A stretch of DNA of 64,000 nucleotides from Novosphingobium lentum NBRC 107847 (GTDB taxonomy: Bacteria; Pseudomonadota; Alphaproteobacteria; Sphingomonadales; Sphingomonadaceae): NCBI RefSeq assembly GCF_001590965.1, contig NZ_BCTW01000015.1:62001-126000 (forward strand), in the 5' to 3' direction. How positions within the stretch are numbered: the stretch's first letter is position 1; each line of letters opens with the position of its first letter. Shown piece after piece: positions 47,842 to 57,483 of the stretch. The notes below the pieces were generated by a model. The model was not told where the DNA came from. It searched no databases and was given only the letters and a program-made list of their open reading frames with translations. Position numbers and translations under genes: made by a program.

Positions 47842-49074
47842 ATGACGGACCGCGTGCTCGATGGCGTGACGAGCGATCCTGTCGCGATGGGCTGGATGCA
47901 GGGAATGCCCCCGCCGCTGGAACGCCGCATCGTCGCGGCACACGCCGACCACATGCGGTTCCCGACCAACCGTTATGCCTATTCCAACATGCGCGAGTTC
48001 CTGCCGACGCTGAATGTTGCGCGCGGGCAGGGCGCGGCACGGGCGCTGCCGGTCGCGCTGCGTGACGATATCGACGCGATCGTGTTCACGCCGTTGGGCG
48101 ACGGCGCGCCGGTGCGCTGGGATGACGGCCTGATCGGCAACTACACCGACGGCATCGTCGTGCTGCATCGCGGCGCGGTGGTGTACGACCGCTGGTTCGG
48201 CGTGACCGGGCCTCAATCGCGCCACATCGTGTTTTCGGTGACCAAGAGCTTTGTCGGCACCGTTGCCGAAATGCTGATCGAGCAGGGCCTCCTCGATCCT
48301 TCCGCGCCCGTCGTGGACTTTGTGCCCGAACTGGCCCGCAGCGGCTTTGGCGATGCCACGGTGCGCCAGGTGATGGACATGACCACCGCGCTCGATTTTT
48401 CGGAGGACTACACCGACCCGACCTCGGGCATTGGCGCGTTCAGCGCCGCGCTGGGCCTCACCCCGCGCCCGCCGGGCTATGCCGGGCCGCAAGACCTTTA
48501 TGCCTACCTGCCGACCGTGGCGAAGGCGGGGACGCATGGCGAGCGGTTCACCTACCGCACCTGCAACACCGAAGTGCTGGGCTGGATCGTCGCGCGGATC
48601 GAGGGACAGCGGCTGCACCGGGTGCTGTCCGACCGGCTGTGGGGGCCGCTGGGGCTGGCCGACGATGCCGACATGCTGGTCGATTCGGCCGGAACGCCGT
48701 TCGCCGGCGGCGGGCTGAACCCGACGCTGCATGATCTTGCGCGATTCGGCGAAGCGCTGCGGCTGGATGGGGCCGGGGTGATCCCCCCGGCAGCCGTCGC
48801 GCGCATCCGGGCGGGCGGCGACCGCGCACATTTCGCGCAAGCCGATTATCCGCAGCTGCCCGGCTGGAGCTACCGCAGCCAGTGGTGGATCAGCCACGAC
48901 GCGCACGAGACCTTCAGCGCGCGCGGCATTCACGGCCAGACGCTGCATGTCGATCCAGCGGCGGAGATGGTGGTCGCACGGTTCGCGTCGCACCCGATTG
49001 CAGCCAACGGCGCCAACGACGTGCTGTCGCTGCCCGCGTGGGCGGCGCTGGCCGAGCACCTCCAGCGCGGCTGA
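47842..49074 (+). CDS. Serine hydrolase of the beta-lactamase/DD-peptidase (class C-like) family
   Basis: 410 residues from ATG 47842 (GGAGAAGG ribosome site). The nucleophile motif SVTK places Ser132 and Lys135, with FTYRTCNTEVLGW as the second motif region and a C-terminal HGQTLHVDP third motif region. There is no signal peptide, so a cytoplasmic esterase or amidase is more likely than a cell-wall enzyme. It lies between nspC (36 bases upstream) and the decarboxylase gene on the same strand; a role with polyamine conjugates is conceivable but unsupported. Confidence 0.82.
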   Translation: MTDRVLDGVTSDPVAMGWMQGMPPPLERRIVAAHADHMRFPTNRYAYSNMREFLPTLNVARGQGAARALPVALRDDIDAIVFTPLGDGAPVRWDDGLIGNYTDGIVVLHRGAVVYDRWFGVTGPQSRHIVFSVTKSFVGTVAEMLIEQGLLDPSAPVVDFVPELARSGFGDATVRQVMDMTTALDFSEDYTDPTSGIGAFSAALGLTPRPPGYAGPQDLYAYLPTVAKAGTHGERFTYRTCNTEVLGWIVARIEGQRLHRVLSDRLWGPLGLADDADMLVDSAGTPFAGGGLNPTLHDLARFGEALRLDGAGVIPPAAVARIRAGGDRAHFAQADYPQLPGWSYRSQWWISHDAHETFSARGIHGQTLHVDPAAEMVVARFASHPIAANGANDVLSLPAWAALAEHLQRG

Positions 49075-49249
49075 CCACCCGCCCGTCATTCCGCCGTCTT
49101 TGTTTCATTTTTGTGACCGTGGCTTGAACCTGCCGGATTTTCACTTGCAGTTCAGGACTGTGCTTCTATAGCGACCCCCCGCTGCCCCATGGGGACTTCC
49201 TAACCGCAAGGCAGCCTTGTTGAAACAAACCGTTTGGGGGTCCCTTGAG

Positions 49250-50467
49250 TTGCACCATTATCCTGACGCACTGGCTGTAGTTCGCGCATCATCGCCTGAG
49301 CAACCTGTCATCCTCAACCGCCCGCATGCCGCGGCGCGGGCCGCGCGTTTCTTTGTCGATAAATTCCCCGGCCGCTCGCTTTATGCGGTGAAGGCGAATC
49401 CTTCGCCCGACCTGCTGCGCGTGCTGTGGAATGAAGGCGTGACGCACTTCGATGTCGCCTCGATTGCCGAGGTGCGCCTGGTGCGCGAAACGCTGCCGCA
49501 GGCCACGCTGTGCTTCATGCACCCGGTCAAGACGCCCAGCGCCATCCGTGAGGCTTATGCCGCGCATGGCGTGCGCGTGTTCAGCCTCGATTCGCTCGAG
49601 GAGCTGGAAAAGATCGTCACGGCCACCACCGGCGACGACGGCAAGGCGGCCGAGGACCTGACGCTGTGCGTGCGCCTGCGCGTTTCGTCGGAATATTCGG
49701 AGTTGAGCCTGGCGTCGAAGTTCGGCTGCGACCTGACCGAAGCGCGCGACCTGCTGCAGGCCACGCGGCAGGCCGCCGATTCGCTGGGCATCTGTTTCCA
49801 CGTCGGCAGCCAGTCGATGAGCCCGCACGCCTATGTCCAGGCGATGGACCGCGTGCGCGCGGCGATCGTCGATGCATCGGTGCTGGTCGACATCATCGAC
49901 GTCGGTGGGGGCTTCCCGTCGATCTATCCGGGGATGGAGCCGCCGCCGCTCGAGGATTACTTCGCCATCATCGACCGCACCTACGAATCGCTGCCGGTCT
50001 CGTACTCGGCCGAACTGTGGTGCGAGCCGGGCCGTGCGCTGTGTGCCGAATACAATTCGATGATCGTGCGCGTGGACAAGCGGCGCGGCACCGAACTGTT
50101 CATCAACGACGGTGCCTATGGCGCGTTGTTCGATGCGGCGCATGTCGGCTGGCGTTTCCCGGTCAAGCTGCTGCGTGACGATACGATGGTGGACATCACC
50201 GGCGCGCTCGAACCGTTCAGCTTCTATGGGCCGACGTGCGACGACATGGACCACATGGACGGGCCGTTCGAACTGCCGGCCGTCATCAAGGCGGGCGACT
50301 ACATCGAGATCGGCATGCTCGGTGCCTATGGCGCGGCGATGAAGACCGCGTTCAACGGCTTCGGCTCGACCGACGTGCACGTCGCCAACGATGAGCCGAT
50401 GGCCAGCCAGTATCGCGGCGACCGGCGCGACCCGCGCGTGTCGGACAACGTGGTCAGCCTGCGCTAA
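49250..50467 (+). CDS. Type III PLP ornithine (or lysine/ornithine) decarboxylase
   Basis: 405 residues from TTG 49250; an earlier TTG at 49217 would add 11 residues. The PLP lysine is Lys48 (YAVKANPSPDLL). The phosphate-binding DVGGGFPSIYPGM, CEPGRALCAEYN and the catalytic-cysteine region GPTCDDMDHMDG follow. This enzyme would make putrescine (or cadaverine), the diamine consumed by the carboxyspermidine dehydrogenase. A strong terminator follows 23 bases after the stop. Confidence 0.88.
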   Translation: MHHYPDALAVVRASSPEQPVILNRPHAAARAARFFVDKFPGRSLYAVKANPSPDLLRVLWNEGVTHFDVASIAEVRLVRETLPQATLCFMHPVKTPSAIREAYAAHGVRVFSLDSLEELEKIVTATTGDDGKAAEDLTLCVRLRVSSEYSELSLASKFGCDLTEARDLLQATRQAADSLGICFHVGSQSMSPHAYVQAMDRVRAAIVDASVLVDIIDVGGGFPSIYPGMEPPPLEDYFAIIDRTYESLPVSYSAELWCEPGRALCAEYNSMIVRVDKRRGTELFINDGAYGALFDAAHVGWRFPVKLLRDDTMVDITGALEPFSFYGPTCDDMDHMDGPFELPAVIKAGDYIEIGMLGAYGAAMKTAFNGFGSTDVHVANDEPMASQYRGDRRDPRVSDNVVSLR

Positions 50468-50490
50468 GACTTTCGGAGAGGACTGAAACG

Positions 50491-50521
50491 AAAAAGCCCC
50501 TGCGCGAGCGGGGGCTTTTTT
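50491..50521 (+). terminator. Rho-independent terminator after the decarboxylase gene
   Basis: A 13-base stem (50491-50503 with 50508-50520) closed by the loop GCGA has only one G-T wobble. The right arm ends in a run of six T. Because the left arm begins with five A, it can also work for the convergent hemA transcript. Confidence 0.92.
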
Positions 50522-50560
50522 GTTGGTGGAGAAATTTGGCCTGGATCGGCGACGGGAAAC

Positions 50561-51781
50561 TTACGCCGCCTTGCGCAAGTCCAGTTCCATGCGCTGCCAG
50601 ATCTCGATCAGCGCGCTGGTCAGTTCGCGGCGCATGTCTGCGGTGTGCGCCGGGCCGGGGGTGAAGCGCAGACGCTCGGTGCCGCGCGGCACGGTGGGAT
50701 AGTTGATCGGCTGCACATAGACGCCGTATTCGGCGAGCAGGATGTCGGCGATCTTCTTGGTCCGCACCGGATCGCCCACCATCAGCGGCACGATGTGCGT
50801 GGTCGAATCCATCACCGGCAGCCCGGCATCGCGGAACATCTGCTTGAGCGAGGCTGCGGCTTCCTGCTGGCCTTCGCGTTCCGCGCTCGATGACTTGAGG
50901 TGGCGTACCGAGGCAAGCACGCCCGCGACCAGCACCGGCGACAGCGAGGTCGTGAAGATGAACCCGGGGGCGTAGCTGCGGATCACGTCGATGATCCGCG
51001 TGTCGGCCGCGATGTAGCCGCCCATCACGCCGAACGCCTTGCCCAGCGTGCCTTCGATGATGGTGATGCGGCTGGCGGCGTCCTCACGCTCGGAAATGCC
51101 GCCGCCGCGTGGGCCGTACATGCCCACCGCGTGCACTTCGTCGATATAGGTCAGCGCGTTGTACTTGTCGGCCAGGTCGCAGATCGCGTGGATCGGGGCG
51201 ACATCGCCGTCCATCGAATAAACCGATTCGAACGCGATCAGCTTGGGCACCGCCGGATCGGTTTCGGCCAGCAGCTGTTCGAGATGCTCGACATCGTTGT
51301 GGCGAAACACCTTCTTTTCCGCGCCCGAATTGCGGATGCCGGCGATCATGCTGGCGTGGTTCAGCTCATCCGAAAAGATGATGCAGCCGGGCAGGATCTT
51401 GGCCAGCGTGGACAGCGTGGCATCGTTCGAGACATAGCCCGAAGTGAACAGCAGCGCGCCGTCCTTGCCGTGCAGGTCGGCCAGCTCGCTTTCCAGCTGA
51501 ACATGGTAATGCGTGTTGCCGCCGATGTTGCGCGTGCCGCCCGAACCGGCGCCGACATCGTGCAGCGCTTCTTCCATCGCGGCGATGACCTTGGGGTGCT
51601 GGCCCATGGCGAGGTAATCGTTCGAACACCACACGGTGATCGGCTTGGGCCCGTTGTGCCCGGCAAAGCAGCGCGCGTTGGGATAGGCGCCCTTGTTGCG
51701 CAGGATATCGATGAACACGCGATAGCGGCCTTCGGAATGCAGCCGTTCGATCGCCTGGTCGAAAATCTGTTCGTAGTTCAA
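50561..51781 (-). CDS. hemA: 5-aminolevulinate synthase
   Basis: 406 residues, the standard length for alphaproteobacterial enzymes. The start is TTG at 51781 with an excellent GAGGAG ribosome site six bases away. Motifs: [49 protein letters not shown] and the PLP lysine in [13 protein letters not shown]. The enzyme condenses succinyl-CoA and glycine to start heme synthesis by the C4 route, supporting an alphaproteobacterial host. The use of TTG may limit expression. Confidence 0.96.
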   Translation of the reverse strand: MNYEQIFDQAIERLHSEGRYRVFIDILRNKGAYPNARCFAGHNGPKPITVWCSNDYLAMGQHPKVIAAMEEALHDVGAGSGGTRNIGGNTHYHVQLESELADLHGKDGALLFTSGYVSNDATLSTLAKILPGCIIFSDELNHASMIAGIRNSGAEKKVFRHNDVEHLEQLLAETDPAVPKLIAFESVYSMDGDVAPIHAICDLADKYNALTYIDEVHAVGMYGPRGGGISEREDAASRITIIEGTLGKAFGVMGGYIAADTRIIDVIRSYAPGFIFTTSLSPVLVAGVLASVRHLKSSSAEREGQQEAAASLKQMFRDAGLPVMDSTTHIVPLMVGDPVRTKKIADILLAEYGVYVQPINYPTVPRGTERLRFTPGPAHTADMRRELTSALIEIWQRMELDLRKAA

Positions 51782-51933
51782 GCCCCGCTCCTCTGGCCCG
51801 GCCGATTCCCTGTCACCAAGCCCGACCCCGCGGACATCCGGCGAATGGGCAGGCTTTTACCGTCCGCAAGCGGGCTTGGCCAGCGCCATTTGGTGGATAA
51901 GATGCTGTTTTGGTTTTGCCGAAATAGGCGCGG

Positions 51934-52941
51934 TTAGGGGGCCGCGTCCGGGGTGAAGCCCTCGTGCAGCAATGCGCGGGCGCGGGGGCCGTTCAGCCAC
52001 GTGAAATCGCGCGCGTAGACGATGGTGAGATCGGGCTGCTGCTGCTTCAGTTCGGCCAGCGCGTGGAGCCACGCGATCGCCTGCCCGCGGTCTTCTGGCG
52101 CCAGCCAGTCGGCCAGCAGCCGCGACCGGGGGCGCAGCCAGGTGACGTTGCGCTGCATCGCCGCGATATCGCCGGGAAACACGAACTCGTGGCCGTTCTG
52201 CAGTTGCACGAAGATCATCTGCGATCCCGGGGTGTGGCTGGGCGATCGGATCAGGACGATGCCCGGCGCCACCGCCTTCATGCCGGTGTAGACCAGCGGT
52301 GCGGGCAGCGCGGACTTGTCCGCTGGCCACGGCAAGTTGCGCGCCAGCGGCGCCTGCGGGCTCTGTTCGGGCGTCAGGATCGTGTGGCGCGCGATCGTGC
52401 CGAACTCGGGATGCGCCAGCAGTCCGCCGATCTGGTCGAGATGTTCGTGCGTGAACAGCAGGCGCCGCGCGCTCGACAAGGCCTGCTGGATCTGGGCCAC
52501 GCGCGCTTCGTTGATGATCGTGTAGCCCATCGCGTGCGCCTGTTGGCGGGACAGGCCGCTGTCGATCATGGTGTCGCCGCCAGGGGTCAGCAGGCGGAAC
52601 GCGATGGTGGCCACGGGCTGGCGTTTCAGCCCGCCGCCCGCCACCAGCAGCGTTCCCGGCGAAAGCCGTCCGGCCGCCCACTCGTATTCGATGGCCACCG
52701 GCTTGGCGCCCGGCATCCGGTTGGCCTCGACGCGCAGCGCGGCAATGTCGAGGTGGTGCGGTGCATCGCCGCCGCTGCTGTCGATCAGCAGCCAGTAGTA
52801 GATCGGCACCAGCACGCTAACGAGGATCAGCAGCGCCCAGCTCGACCGGTGCATGATGCGCACCGGCTGGTCTGCGTTCAGCTGCATCTGTGCCTTTTGC
52901 TGCATCTGGTCCTGTCGTTGCATCCGGTCCTGCTGCTGCAT
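51934..52941 (-). CDS. Membrane-anchored metallo-beta-lactamase-fold hydrolase
   Basis: 335 residues. The N-terminus has four hexapeptide repeats each beginning MQ (MQQQDR, MQRQDQ, MQQKAQ, MQLNAD), then one membrane helix (about residues 34-54). The MBL domain has DSGLSRQQ, the metal motif THEHLDQIGG (H-x-H-x-D, but Gln where the second-site His usually sits), SHTPGSQMIF and FPGDIAAMQ. Substrate unknown; it may bind one metal differently from typical members. ATG 52941 overlaps the murI stop by one base. The repeats also provide alternative in-frame ATGs at 52923, 52905 and 52887. Confidence 0.78.
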   Translation of the reverse strand: MQQQDRMQRQDQMQQKAQMQLNADQPVRIMHRSSWALLILVSVLVPIYYWLLIDSSGGDAPHHLDIAALRVEANRMPGAKPVAIEYEWAAGRLSPGTLLVAGGGLKRQPVATIAFRLLTPGGDTMIDSGLSRQQAHAMGYTIINEARVAQIQQALSSARRLLFTHEHLDQIGGLLAHPEFGTIARHTILTPEQSPQAPLARNLPWPADKSALPAPLVYTGMKAVAPGIVLIRSPSHTPGSQMIFVQLQNGHEFVFPGDIAAMQRNVTWLRPRSRLLADWLAPEDRGQAIAWLHALAELKQQQPDLTIVYARDFTWLNGPRARALLHEGFTPDAAP

Positions 52942-53813
52942 CACAGCACCACGCTTTGCGACAGCCCGTAGCGGACGAGCGCCGGCGCGAGCCGGCCGAC
53001 ATCTTCGCCGCCGCGCGTGAAAAGCGCAAGGTCGGGCCGGTCGCGCCGCCACGATTGTCCCTGGGTCAGGTAGGCGATGCGCCGGGCAATGCCCTGCGCG
53101 CCGTCGACGAACGCCACGCCGGGGCCGAACGCCTGCGCCAGTTCGTCGCGCAGCAGCGGGAAGTGCGTGCAGGCCAGTACCACGGTGTCGATATCCTTCC
53201 CATGCGGCTGGCCGCGCAAGCCTTGCGCGGCGCGGGCAAACACCTCCGGGTCCACCGCCTCGCCGCGCAATTTGGCTTCGGCGGCGGCGACGAGTTCGGG
53301 CGCGCCGTGGCGCAACAGGCGCTTGTCGCTGGCGAATTCGGCCTCGAGTCGGTCGACGTAGCCCTGCCGGATCGTGGCTTCGGTGCCGAGCAGGCCGATC
53401 ACGCCGCTGCAGGTCATCGCGGCGGCGGGCTTGATCGCGGGCACGGTGCCGACCACGGGCAGGTCAAGCGCCTCGCGCACGGTGGCCAGCGCGATGGTGG
53501 AGGCGGTGTTGCAGGCGATCGTCACCAGTCGCGGGCGATAGCGTTCCACCATACGGCCCAGCAATGCGGGCACGCGGCTGGCGATCTGCGCCTCGCTCTT
53601 GGTGCCATAGGGCAGGCCGGCGTTGTCAGCGGCGTAGATCACCGGCGCTTGCGGCAGCAACTCGCGCAGCGCCGCCAGCACCGACAGGCCACCCACGCCC
53701 GAATCGAAGATAAGCAGCGGCGAACTCGCCCCGATTTCGTCCGCCACGTGCCCGTCGTACCCCGCGATGACCGGCGCGCCTGCCGCGCCTGCGCTGCCCC
53801 ATATCGGTTTCAT
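52941..53813 (-). CDS. murI: Glutamate racemase
   Basis: 290 residues from ATG 53813. Catalytic Asp37 lies in FDSGVGGLSVL, and the two active cysteines in ACNTAS and ACTHFPLL. It makes D-glutamate for peptidoglycan. The first 30 residues extend beyond the usual MurI start; no ribosome site is seen at 53813, and a GTG at 53747 (268 residues) would give the ordinary length. The metallo-beta-lactamase-fold gene is coupled downstream (TGATG). Confidence 0.92.
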   Translation of the reverse strand: MKPIWGSAGAAGAPVIAGYDGHVADEIGASSPLLIFDSGVGGLSVLAALRELLPQAPVIYAADNAGLPYGTKSEAQIASRVPALLGRMVERYRPRLVTIACNTASTIALATVREALDLPVVGTVPAIKPAAAMTCSGVIGLLGTEATIRQGYVDRLEAEFASDKRLLRHGAPELVAAAEAKLRGEAVDPEVFARAAQGLRGQPHGKDIDTVVLACTHFPLLRDELAQAFGPGVAFVDGAQGIARRIAYLTQGQSWRRDRPDLALFTRGGEDVGRLAPALVRYGLSQSVVL

Positions 53814-53882
53814 ATCGGTTTCGGCAGCAAAAAGGAAAGACGCCCCTTTCCCAGTCGGCCCGGCCGGGGATATGACGGCGGC

Positions 53883-54464
53883 GTGAATGTCCTGATCCCC
53901 CTTGTCGCTGCCTACCTGCTGGGCTCCATCCCGTTCGGGCTGATCCTCACGAGGGCAACCGGCGCCGGCGACTTGCGCAGCATCGGGTCGGGCAACATCG
54001 GCGCCACCAACGTGCTGCGCACCGGGCGCAAGGGCCTGGCCGCCGCCACGCTGCTGCTCGACATGGCCAAGGGTTTGCTCGCCGTCGTGCTGGTCCGCGC
54101 GCTGTTCCCGGGGCTTGAGGCGCTGGGCGCGGCAGGCGCGGTGCTGGGGCACTGCTTCCCGGTTTGGCTGGGCTTCCGTGGCGGCAAGGGCGTGGCGACG
54201 CTGATGGGGGTGTCGCTGGGCCTCGCGTGGCCGATCGGGCTGGGCTACGCGGCTGTGTGGCTCGGCGTGCTGGCGGTGACGCGCACGTCGTCGCTGGGCG
54301 GCATGCTGGCGGCGATGTCCGCGCCGCTGGTCGCGCTGGCGACGGCTCATGGTGATTACGCCCCGGTGCTGGCCGCGCTGGCGGTGCTGGTGTTGTGGCT
54401 GCACCGCGCCAACATCGCCCGGCTGCGCGCGGGGACCGAGCCGAAAGTCGGCGCACGATCGTGA
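53883..54464 (+). CDS. plsY: Glycerol-3-phosphate acyltransferase
   Basis: 193 residues from GTG 53883. A five-helix membrane protein with the PlsY motifs GSIPFGLILTR, GSGNIGATNVLRT and FRGGKGVATLMG. It acylates glycerol-3-phosphate with acyl-phosphate in the first step of phospholipid synthesis. It is divergent from murI (69 bases apart) and its stop overlaps the dprA start (GTGA). Confidence 0.95.
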   Translation: MNVLIPLVAAYLLGSIPFGLILTRATGAGDLRSIGSGNIGATNVLRTGRKGLAAATLLLDMAKGLLAVVLVRALFPGLEALGAAGAVLGHCFPVWLGFRGGKGVATLMGVSLGLAWPIGLGYAAVWLGVLAVTRTSSLGGMLAAMSAPLVALATAHGDYAPVLAALAVLVLWLHRANIARLRAGTEPKVGARS

Positions 54465-55603
54465 ACCTCGCGATCCCGGCGCTGTCCCAGGACGAGGCGT
54501 TTGCCCGCATCCGGCTGCTGCGTTCGCCCAATATCGGCCCGGTCAGCTATGCCCAGCTGCTCCGCCGGTTTGGCGATGCGATCGCCGCGCTCGAGGCGCT
54601 GCCCGATCTCGCGGCACGCGGCGGAGCGCCGTACAAAGCCGCGCCGGTCGACCGGATCGAGCGCGAGATCGCGGCCGTCCGCCGGGCGGGTGCGCGCTAT
54701 CTGTTCCACGATTCGCCGGAATATCCCGCGCTGTTGCGTGCCAGCCAGAATGCGCCGCCGATCGTGACGCTAAAGGGCAACACCGCGCTGCTGGCCCGCA
54801 ACGCAGTCAGCGTGGTGGGCGCGCGCAACGCCTCTGCCGGGGCGGTCAAGCTCGCCCGCGATTTCGCCGCCGAACTCGCCGCGCACGGACTGGCGGTCGT
54901 CTCCGGGCTGGCGCGCGGGATCGATGCGGCGGCGCATCGCGGGGCGCTGGCGACCGGTGCGGCCGACAACGGCGGGGGCGGCACCATCGGCGTGATCGCC
55001 AGCGGGATCGACATCGCCTACCCGCCCGAAAACGCCGCGCTCCACGATGAAGTCGCCGCCAACGGCCTGCTGATCGCCGAGCAGCCGCCCGGTACCGAGC
55101 CGCTGGCCCGCCACTTTCCCCACCGCAACCGGATCATCGCCGGGCTTTCCGCAGGCACGGTAGTGGTGGAAGCCGCGCCGCGCTCGGGATCGCTGATTAC
55201 GGCGCGGCTGGCGGGGGAGGCGGGACGCGAGGTGATGGCTGTACCCGGCTCGCCGCTCGACAGCCGCTCTCAGGGCTGCAACCAGTTGATCCGCGATGGC
55301 GCGGTGCTGGTCCAGTCGGCCGAGGATATTCTCGAACTCGTCACCGGTTTCGATGGCATCGCCCGCTCCAGTTTTCGCGAGGCGGGTTCGGCGTTCGACG
55401 TGCCCGACTTCGTGGCGCCCGAACCGCTTCCCGACCACTCCGCCGATATTTCCGCGCTGCTGGGGGCTGCGCCCGTCGCCGTCGATGAACTGATCCGCCA
55501 AAGCGGAGAACCGGCCGCCGCAGTGCAGTTCGCGCTGCTCGAACTGGAGATCGCCGGGCGGCTGCAGCGCCACGCCGGAGGTCGGGTGTCGCTGGCGACC
55601 TGA
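54461..55603 (+). CDS. dprA: DNA-processing protein DprA
   Basis: 380 residues from GTG 54461. An N-terminal SAM-like helical domain is followed by the Rossmann core: VSVVGARNASAGAVKLARDF, VSGLARGIDAAAHRGAL, PPENAALHDEVAANG and HFPHRNRIIAGLS. The C-terminal winged helix spans about residues 325-380. DprA loads RecA on incoming single strands in natural transformation. The plsY-dprA coupling is common in bacteria. Confidence 0.95.
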   Translation: MNLAIPALSQDEAFARIRLLRSPNIGPVSYAQLLRRFGDAIAALEALPDLAARGGAPYKAAPVDRIEREIAAVRRAGARYLFHDSPEYPALLRASQNAPPIVTLKGNTALLARNAVSVVGARNASAGAVKLARDFAAELAAHGLAVVSGLARGIDAAAHRGALATGAADNGGGGTIGVIASGIDIAYPPENAALHDEVAANGLLIAEQPPGTEPLARHFPHRNRIIAGLSAGTVVVEAAPRSGSLITARLAGEAGREVMAVPGSPLDSRSQGCNQLIRDGAVLVQSAEDILELVTGFDGIARSSFREAGSAFDVPDFVAPEPLPDHSADISALLGAAPVAVDELIRQSGEPAAAVQFALLELEIAGRLQRHAGGRVSLAT

Positions 55604-55718
55604 CCGCCGCGCCGGCCGATCCACCGCGTTGGCATCCCCCGGTTGACGCCATAGCGCGCGGTGTCCACACTCCGCGAAAATAAATGGGTCGCTTCGCAAG
55701 TCCACAGGGGGAGACTTC

Positions 55719-56735
55719 ATGAAGCCGTTGTACCAAATCACGCCGCGCGTCGCCGCGATGGCGCTGGCGCTGTCCGTGCCGAACGCCCTTTCCAATACCG
55801 CCCAGGCCAAGGATTCCGCGCCGCTCAAGGTGTCGGGCAAGGATGCGCTGACTGGCGCCAGCCAGATCGCGATCGGCGCGTTCAACGTCGGGTTCATCTT
55901 CCAGTCGACCGATCAGACCAAGGCCACCGGCGGCATGATCGGCGCGTTCGGCGGCACCACCAAGGCGCAAAGCACGCTGGTGGGCGTGACCCCACAGATG
56001 ATGCAGACCGTGGCCGACGCCGCCCATGCCGATTTCGTGCGCCAGCTGACCGCTGCCGGCTTCACCGTGCAGGATCCGGCCACGGTGTTCGCCGCGCCGG
56101 CGCTCGCCAACCCGCACGGGCAGGTTTCCCCGATCGACATCAACATCGCGCTTGAAAAAGGGAGCAAGGGCAAGGCGACGTACGTCAAGCCCGCCGTGCT
56201 GCCCACGCTGATCCTGCTGCCGGGCGATTTCACCGGCACCGGATTTTCCAGCATGGGGCTGGCCATGGCCTCGGGCCAGGCCAGCGCCGCGCTATCGGGC
56301 TATGCCAAGGCGGCCGGGGTGCCGGTGATCGACGTGACCTACGTGATCGACTTTTCGCAACAGAAACGCCCCGGTGCGTTCAGCCTCGGCGGCCTGTCGG
56401 TCAACGCCAACCTCTCGGTCACCTCGGGCTTCTCGCGCATGACCGTGCTGGGCGCCAACGGCAAGACGGTGACGGTCACGCTCAACGAAGGCATTTCGGT
56501 CGATGGTGATTTCATCGACGAACGCGACGCGAGCAGCGGCACCGCGAAAACCACGCAGGCGGCGGCCAACGTCGCCGGCGGGCTGATGGCCGCGATGGGC
56601 CACGGCGGGATGATGTTCGGCAAGACGCGCAAGTTCGAATTCACTGCCAAGCCGGGCAACTATGAACAGGGCGCCACCAAGGCGGCCTCGCTCACCAGCG
56701 CGCTGCTCGTCAACCAGATCGCGTCGATGCGCTGA
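55719..56735 (+). CDS. Secreted protein of unknown function
   Basis: 338 residues with a GGGGGAG ribosome site. A signal peptide covers residues about 1-30 (cleavage near TAQA-KDS). The mature part is rich in Gly, Ala and Thr with beta-like segments, a GLGLAMASGQASAAL-type small-residue region and a late Gly/Met-rich GGLMAAMGHGGMMFG. There are no cysteines and no lipobox. I do not recognise a family. The gene is monocistronic, 115 bases after dprA, with convergent neighbour 56790. Confidence 0.75.
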   Translation: MKPLYQITPRVAAMALALSVPNALSNTAQAKDSAPLKVSGKDALTGASQIAIGAFNVGFIFQSTDQTKATGGMIGAFGGTTKAQSTLVGVTPQMMQTVADAAHADFVRQLTAAGFTVQDPATVFAAPALANPHGQVSPIDINIALEKGSKGKATYVKPAVLPTLILLPGDFTGTGFSSMGLAMASGQASAALSGYAKAAGVPVIDVTYVIDFSQQKRPGAFSLGGLSVNANLSVTSGFSRMTVLGANGKTVTVTLNEGISVDGDFIDERDASSGTAKTTQAAANVAGGLMAAMGHGGMMFGKTRKFEFTAKPGNYEQGATKAASLTSALLVNQIASMR

Positions 56736-56789
56736 TGCAGCAGGCACCGGGCCGCCGCAGGTGCGCGGTCCGGTGTCAACACGTCACGA

Positions 56790-57377
56790 TTACGGGCTCT
56801 CGCCAGCGCTGAGCCGGCACTCGGGGGCCTGGCTGAGCGGCGCGCAGTACGAAATGCCACCCAGCACGTTGCCGGCCCAACGCACATCGTCGGCATCGGG
56901 CACGCGGGCGAATGCGACCTGTTTGACGTGCATGTCGTCTGGTCCTTGCACCGCCAGGATGAAGAACGTCTCGGGCTGCCGCGACTGCGGGTTCTGCGGG
57001 CAATCGGCGCGTAGCCGGGCGGCAGGGCGGCCCGACACGGTCAGAGCCTCGGCCACCGTCATCTGCGCGCGCGGGCAGCTTCCCGGCAGGTCGCGCGCCA
57101 CCACGGCCAGATATTCCATCGCGGTGGCGTGGCGGGCGAGCCCGGTAAAGCGCTGCGTGGTGATCATCCGCGTCCAGTGCTCGACCGATTCGCCGCGCGG
57201 GATCTCCTCGGTGATCGATCCGCGTTCGTTGCCCTCGGTGAAGCCGATCTGGAAGTCGCCAAGGCGCGGCGCGGCCAGATAGCCGTCACCGCCCGATGGT
57301 TCCGCCGCACCTGCGCTGCCTGCACCAGCCAACGATAGCGCGGCAAACACAGCACAATGGCCAATCAAAGCTTTCAT
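56790..57377 (-). CDS. Secreted protein of unknown function with cysteine pairs
   Basis: 195 residues from ATG 57377 (57392 is an alternative). A signal peptide runs to about GAGSAGA-AEP. The mature protein has four cysteines (PGSCPRA, RADCPQN, ISYCAPL, PECRLS) likely forming two disulfides in the periplasm, and the segment VEHWTRMITTQRFTGLA. No family recognised. It is divergent from topA with about 100 bases between. Confidence 0.72.
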   Translation of the reverse strand: MKALIGHCAVFAALSLAGAGSAGAAEPSGGDGYLAAPRLGDFQIGFTEGNERGSITEEIPRGESVEHWTRMITTQRFTGLARHATAMEYLAVVARDLPGSCPRAQMTVAEALTVSGRPAARLRADCPQNPQSRQPETFFILAVQGPDDMHVKQVAFARVPDADDVRWAGNVLGGISYCAPLSQAPECRLSAGESP

Positions 57378-57483
57378 CACGGTCTCAATCATCGGTTCGT
57401 GTCATCTCAACGCTTGACGGGATGCGATCCGGCTCGCCACCCTCGCGCGTACGTATACGCGTAGAGGAATGTCCAGACCTGCC

